A DNA stretch of 10,000 nt from Desulfovibrio sp. Lineage in GTDB: Bacteria; Desulfobacterota; Desulfovibrionia; Desulfovibrionales; Desulfovibrionaceae. Below are positions 7,261 through 10,000 of the stretch, in pieces. The stretch is from contig JAIWOE010000006.1 of assembly GCA_020217165.1 (NCBI GenBank), positions 1 to 10,000 on the forward strand. Reading direction: 5' to 3'. Position 1 is the stretch's first letter, and every line of letters starts with the position of its first letter. The translations under genes and the position numbers were made by a program. The notes under the pieces are model-generated. The model was not told the origin of the DNA. It did no database searches and worked only from the letters and a program-made list of their open reading frames with translations.

Positions 7261-7341
7261 CAAGGCCGTCGTCTCGTCAACAAATCCAAACGTATCCAGA
7301 CCAATCCATCCATCCTCAAAAAAACAAGGAGGACGGCCCAC

Positions 7342-8637
7342 ATGCCCGCCTTTGGCCAGCCGCCACATCCGCAGTTCGACACCGCCCTGAAAGTGGGCCG
7401 CCCGCCCAACGTGCAGGCGTTGTTCCCCAATTCCCGCGCTCTTCTCGTCAGCGGCAAGGTCGTGGACCGAGCCATGCTCGCCAAGGGTCAGGCCATGACC
7501 ATTGCCGCCAACGGACGCAGCCACTTTGTCATCCGCGGCACCCTGCTGGCCGCCCAGCGCGCCAATGCCGCGGTGATCCTTGAAATTGCCAAGAGCGAAG
7601 GCGGCGCGGCCCATTATTGCGCCACCACCATGTGGAACCTGGCCCGCCAGGTGGACGCCATGTGCAACGAGCTGGGCATCACCGTGCCCGTGGCCGTGCA
7701 CGCGGACCATTACGGCGTCAAGAACCCGGCGGATCTGGAAAAAGCCAAAGTGGAAATCCCCACGCTGTTCGAAGCTGGTATGACCTCCATCGCCATCGAT
7801 GCCTCCCACCTGCCCGATGACGAAAACCTCCTGGCCAACATCGCCCTCAAGGACTATGTGCCCACCTGGGCCGGCTATGAGACGGAAGTCGGGGAAATCA
7901 AGGGGAAATCAGGCCTTTCCACCCCGCAGGAGGCCCTGTTTCTCATTCAGGGGCTGAACGCCCACGGCATCCATCCGGACTGGATTGCCCTGAACAACGG
8001 CACCACCCACGGCATCGAAGCGTCGGAGGCCGGCATCCAGGTGGAATTGACAGCGGAAATCCATGCCGCCCTGGCTCCGTACAAGCTTTCCGGGGCCCAG
8101 CACGGCACCTCGGGTAACAGCTCGGCCAAGCTGCGGGAAATCGCCGCCAAGACGGCCACTACCAAGGCCAATGTGGCCACAGCCCTGCAAATGCTCTCCT
8201 GGGGCGTACAGGTGAACGAGTACGGCAACGCCGTACTGGACGAAGCCAAGCGCCTGATCAAGGAACCCGGCAAGGGCGTGACCGAAGAACTTTGGGCGGA
8301 GCTGGTGGCCTACGCCGATTCCAAGGGCCTCAAGGCAGGGGACTACAAAAAGCTCAACCTGCCCTTCGAGTGCCGCATGCTGGGCCTGCCCAAGGACGTG
8401 CGAGACCGCATGGCCGAGGCGGTGGCGGGCTTTGTGGAAGAATTGCTGGTGGACGTCTTCAACGCCAAGGACACCGCGCCCCTGGCCATCGAAGCCATCC
8501 TGGCCGCCAACTCCTACGACCTGGGCCCCAAGGTGGGCGTCATTGAGGACCCGGCAGAATGGACCGAGGACAAGATCCGCGCCAGGGCCAAGACCATCGT
8601 GTCCGACAAGGGCCCTGAAGGCGATTTCGACGATTAG
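7342..8637 (+). CDS. class II (zinc) fructose-bisphosphate aldolase family protein, long divergent variant
   Basis: A cytoplasmic protein of 431 residues with a TIM-barrel class II aldolase pattern. Seen: VAVHADHYG near 117-125 (D122 and zinc ligand H123), YETEVGE near 179-185 (zinc ligand probably E182), NNGTTHGIE near 218-226 (H223) and LSGAQHGTSG near 249-258 (H254). These match the zinc set H110, E174, H226 and H264 of E. coli FbaA. Two regions differ. Where FbaA has GGEED with its catalytic Glu, this protein has GEIKGKSG; where FbaA has NIDTD for phosphate binding, it has NEYGN. It is also about 70 residues longer than E. coli FbaA, mostly at the C-terminus. Fructose 1,6-bisphosphate cleavage is therefore the default assignment, not proven. 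The ATG at 7342 has a perfect AAGGAGG (7326-7332) nine bases upstream; the frame stays open further upstream only by chance. The gene appears monocistronic. Confidence 0.85.
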   Translation: MPAFGQPPHPQFDTALKVGRPPNVQALFPNSRALLVSGKVVDRAMLAKGQAMTIAANGRSHFVIRGTLLAAQRANAAVILEIAKSEGGAAHYCATTMWNLARQVDAMCNELGITVPVAVHADHYGVKNPADLEKAKVEIPTLFEAGMTSIAIDASHLPDDENLLANIALKDYVPTWAGYETEVGEIKGKSGLSTPQEALFLIQGLNAHGIHPDWIALNNGTTHGIEASEAGIQVELTAEIHAALAPYKLSGAQHGTSGNSSAKLREIAAKTATTKANVATALQMLSWGVQVNEYGNAVLDEAKRLIKEPGKGVTEELWAELVAYADSKGLKAGDYKKLNLPFECRMLGLPKDVRDRMAEAVAGFVEELLVDVFNAKDTAPLAIEAILAANSYDLGPKVGVIEDPAEWTEDKIRARAKTIVSDKGPEGDFDD

Positions 8638-8711
8638 ACGGAACGCATGACGAAGCGGGGGAAGTCAGGTCCCCCCGCCCCTCGCATGGGGATCGCAATG
8701 CGCGCAATACG

Positions 8712-8750
8712 TTCGGGGGAAGGCATCCGTGCTGGATGGCTTCCCCCGAA
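8712..8750. terminator. hairpin between convergent aldolase and NifX-like genes
   Basis: Two 17-base arms (8712-8728 and 8734-8750) begin TTCGGGGGAAG and pair with a single internal mismatch around a 5-base loop. The hairpin sits 75 bases after the aldolase stop and 23 bases beyond the NifX-like stop on the other strand. Neither side has a strong T run. A weaker G/C stem lies at 8655-8678. Its position between converging genes makes a bidirectional terminator likely. Confidence 0.6.
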
Positions 8751-8772
8751 GGCGTTTACGTGCATGCGGCGG

Positions 8773-9108
8773 CTACTTCCTGCGTCTACCCGGCATGATC
8801 AATTGTTCCAGGTTGTTGGCCAGCCATGCCTGCAGCACGCGGTCCACATTCCCGGCAATCCATGGCGAAAGCCGGATGCCGGCGCGGTGCAGGTGTTCGG
8901 CATAGCTTTCCGCCACCGCGCCGCACACCAGGGACCGGATGCCCGCGGCGTGGAGGGTTTCCGCCAGGGCGCTGGGGCCGCCTTTGGGCATGGGGATGAA
9001 CCCGCGGGAATCCAGCTCGCCGGCGCGTGATTCATAGAACCGCAGTTCCGAGGCGTTTTCCAGCAACGAGGCCATCCGGTCCCCATATGTCGCCAGGCAC
9101 ACGCGCAT
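8773..9108 (-). CDS. NifX/NifB-type dinitrogenase iron-molybdenum cofactor family protein
   Basis: A small cytoplasmic protein of 111 residues resembling the NifX/NafY-type single-domain fold. Seen: a first beta strand MRVCLATYGD with early loop residues; a short FIPMPKGGPSALAETLHAAGIRSLVCGAV segment near 37-65, where the family has its GG-x(n)-A-x(2)-L...G(V/I)-x(2)-(L/V)-x-(C/T)-G signature; and a helix-strand ending HRAGIRLSPWIAGNVDRVLQAW. Family knowledge: these proteins bind Fe-S or Fe-Mo cofactor precursors, or act in related metal-cluster assembly, but many stand-alone members have no known job. No nif gene is seen here. The ATG at 9108 is preferred because GAGG lies nine bases upstream; an in-frame ATG at 9321 lies inside the response regulator gene. 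It follows that gene by 32 bases, so it probably ends the cytochrome operon. Confidence 0.72.
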   Translation of the reverse strand: MRVCLATYGDRMASLLENASELRFYESRAGELDSRGFIPMPKGGPSALAETLHAAGIRSLVCGAVAESYAEHLHRAGIRLSPWIAGNVDRVLQAWLANNLEQLIMPGRRRK

Positions 9109-9140
9109 GCTCCCTTGCCTCACCCCGAACTCCTTGCCGG

Positions 9141-9497
9141 TTAGCTGCCAATGGTGTTCTTGACGATTTCGATAACCTGTTTCGGATCGAAGGGTTTGTT
9201 CACCGTGGCCACGGCCTTGCGGATGGCCAGGTGAATGCCGGACAGTCCGCTGATGACGATGACCGGCAGCTCCTTGAATTCCGGTTTCTGGGTGAACTTG
9301 CGGTAGAACCGCGGCCCCCACTCCTCGGGCATTTCCAGGTCCAGCGTGATGAGGTCCGGTTTTTCGCGCTCCAGCACCTCCAGGGCCAGGCTGCCGTCGG
9401 AGGCGGAGCAGGTCTCGTAGCCGTGGTCCTTGAACAAGGAGGTCAAAAACTCCACGATGGCCGGATCATCATCCACAACCATGATTTTCTTGGGCAT
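9141..9497 (-). CDS. single-domain response regulator (receiver only)
   Basis: A 118-residue CheY-like receiver with no output domain. Seen: the acidic pocket VVDDDPAI (D9-D11), the phospho-acceptor D53 in LITLDLEMP, the switch Ser at S83 (VIVISG) and the conserved Lys K101 in NKPFDP. All residues needed for phosphorylation are present. Its AGGAG ribosome site overlaps the end of the cytochrome gene, whose stop lies three bases before this ATG, so the two are almost certainly cotranscribed and coupled. No histidine kinase is visible in the window; the partner must lie elsewhere. With no DNA-binding domain, it probably acts by protein contact or in a phosphorelay and not as a direct transcription factor. 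Response regulators near cytochrome c3 and transmembrane electron-transfer operons are known in Desulfovibrio, but the exact role here is inference. Confidence 0.9.
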   Translation of the reverse strand: MPKKIMVVDDDPAIVEFLTSLFKDHGYETCSASDGSLALEVLEREKPDLITLDLEMPEEWGPRFYRKFTQKPEFKELPVIVISGLSGIHLAIRKAVATVNKPFDPKQVIEIVKNTIGS

Positions 9498-9500
9498 GGC

Positions 9501-9914
9501 TTACTCCTGGGCGGTTGGGGCATGGCACTGGCCGCAGGTGAGGGGGCCCTTGCCGGTGTTTTCGTGGCAACCCTGGCACTGCAGGTGGTAGGCCCGGCGC
9601 AGGGGGGTTTTGTCCCGCAGTTTGGGATCCGCGGCGGGGTTCACGGCATGGCAGTCGACACAGGGCGTGCCTTCGGAGGAGTTGTCGGGATCCATCTTGC
9701 CATCGGTTTCGCCGTGGTGGCACACGCCGCAGTTGTCCAGGCCGGCTTTTTCGTTGTGGACATCATGCTCGAACCTGGCTGCCGGGCGCTGGGGGGCGGG
9801 GAAGGGATCCCTGCTCACCACCACCATGTCGGACTGGGAGAACGCCGGCAGCACCCAGGCCAGCACGGCCAGGCCCAGCACGACCAACAGCAACGGGGAT
9901 GTGGTGCGACGCAT
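9501..9914 (-). CDS. tmcA: periplasmic tetraheme cytochrome c3 (type II/acidic, TmcA-like)
   Basis: A 137-residue exported cytochrome. Seen: a signal peptide (MRRTTSPLLLVVLGLAVL..., cleavage probably near 26-28) and four heme sites, all CxxCH (C62-H66, C85-H89, C113-H117, C127-H131). Four further histidines (H50 and H53 in FEHDVH, H67 next to the first heme His, and H110) sit where cytochrome c3 places its distal ligands, so all four hemes can be bis-His. Type I c3 proteins usually have two CxxxxCH sites; all-CxxCH and the acidic mature chain favour the type II form. Family knowledge: TmcA takes electrons from periplasmic hydrogenase via type I c3 and passes them to the Tmc membrane complex. 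AGGGG lies upstream of the ATG, and the preceding gene stops two bases before it, indicating an operon. The tmcA symbol depends on the upstream gene being a Tmc subunit. Confidence 0.85.
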   Translation of the reverse strand: MRRTTSPLLLVVLGLAVLAWVLPAFSQSDMVVVSRDPFPAPQRPAARFEHDVHNEKAGLDNCGVCHHGETDGKMDPDNSSEGTPCVDCHAVNPAADPKLRDKTPLRRAYHLQCQGCHENTGKGPLTCGQCHAPTAQE

Positions 9915-9916
9915 GG

Positions 9917-10000
9917 CTATTCCCCTCCCCCGGCTTCGGCCGGCCGTTCCATGTGCTTGTAGATGATATCGCCCAGGAAGTAGATGTGCATATCAATCTC
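9917..10000 (-). CDS. 3' end of a gene upstream of the cytochrome, possibly an HdrD/CCG-type Fe-S subunit (TmcB-like)
   Basis: Only the last 27 residues and the stop codon are in the window. They read EIDMHIYFLGDIIYKHM followed by a charged, Gly-rich tail. The beta strand then hydrophobic helix (MHIYFLGDIIYKHM) resembles the usual ending of CCG-domain heterodisulfide-reductase-like subunits, where a His precedes a leucine-rich helix. The stop is two bases before the cytochrome start, so the genes are coupled. An HdrD-like partner fits a Tmc-type transmembrane electron-transfer complex. The fragment is too short to prove this, and the cysteine motifs that would decide it lie outside the window. 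Confidence 0.4.
   Translation of the reverse strand, partial: EIDMHIYFLGDIIYKHMERPAEAGGGE

Larger units (their letters stand above)
6895..7341. other. 447-base divergent intergenic region between cyclase and aldolase genes
   Basis: No gene can be called with confidence here. It holds: the cyclase promoter/palindrome near 6935-6973; overlapping inverted repeats at 7042-7084 (arms GCAAAC/GTTTGC), 7082-7116 (TGCGGAC/GTCCGCA) and 7111-7135 (TCCGC/GCGGA); short palindromes at 7157-7176 and 7233-7246; and a candidate aldolase promoter near 7232-7260. On the minus strand a 36-codon ORF (7252-7142, TTG start, no ribosome site) reads like a complete signal peptide ending VSA before REVSHGVHAA and a stop. 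A 45-codon ORF (7142-7005) starts from an overlapping TAGTG. The region is long for this window, where other gaps are 255 bases or shorter. Confidence 0.5.

Noticed and set aside
6607..7341. In-frame extension of the aldolase ORF by 245 codons upstream of 7342.
   Set aside because: The extension runs through the cyclase gene on the other strand and has no protein-like character; a perfect ribosome site precedes the ATG at 7342.
1..10000. Mobile elements, CRISPR arrays, phage genes or defence systems.
   Set aside because: No transposase, integrase, regular spaced repeats or terminal inverted repeats were seen; gene content and codon usage look uniform.

Overview
The window looks like chromosome from a GC-rich, anaerobic sulfate-reducing deltaproteobacterium of the Desulfovibrio type. 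The evidence is a small periplasmic tetraheme cytochrome c3 with the full bis-histidine set, a paired NfnA/NfnB-type ferredoxin:NADP oxidoreductase, and large dCache chemotaxis and diguanylate cyclase proteins. The organism assignment is inferred from gene content. No rRNA, tRNA, CRISPR array, insertion sequence or phage gene was seen.

Layout from left to right. (1) Positions 3-2295, minus strand: nfnA then nfnB, overlapping by 11 bases, read from a candidate promoter at 2322-2351. They form an FAD/Fe-S enzyme linking NAD(H), NADP(H) and ferredoxin. (2) Positions 2496-2963, plus strand: a 155-residue protein of unknown function followed by a textbook intrinsic terminator. (3) Positions 3037-5214, minus: a dCache/HAMP methyl-accepting chemotaxis protein. 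(4) Positions 5470-6894, minus: a dCache/GGDEF diguanylate cyclase with intact active and inhibitory sites and its own hairpin terminator. (5) Positions 6895-7341: a 447-base divergent intergenic region holding palindromes, overlapping hairpins, candidate promoters and a cryptic signal-peptide-like ORF. (6) Positions 7342-8637, plus: a long class II aldolase that keeps the zinc ligands but lacks the usual catalytic loop motifs. (7) Positions 8712-8750: a strong hairpin between convergent genes. (8) Positions 8773-10000, minus: an apparent operon made of the 3' end of an Fe-S/CCG-like gene, the tetraheme cytochrome c3, a single-domain response regulator and a NifX-like protein.

Two themes stand out. 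One is electron-carrier handling: Nfn in the cytoplasm, and cytochrome c3 in the periplasm with a likely membrane partner just outside the window. The other is environmental sensing, through two neighbouring dCache receptors with different outputs and a stand-alone receiver domain inside the cytochrome operon. Most of the window is well-explained core or lineage-typical gene content. The places most worth a second look are the divergent aldolase, the cytochrome/receiver/NifX operon, the unknown 155-residue protein and the structured 6895-7341 intergenic region.
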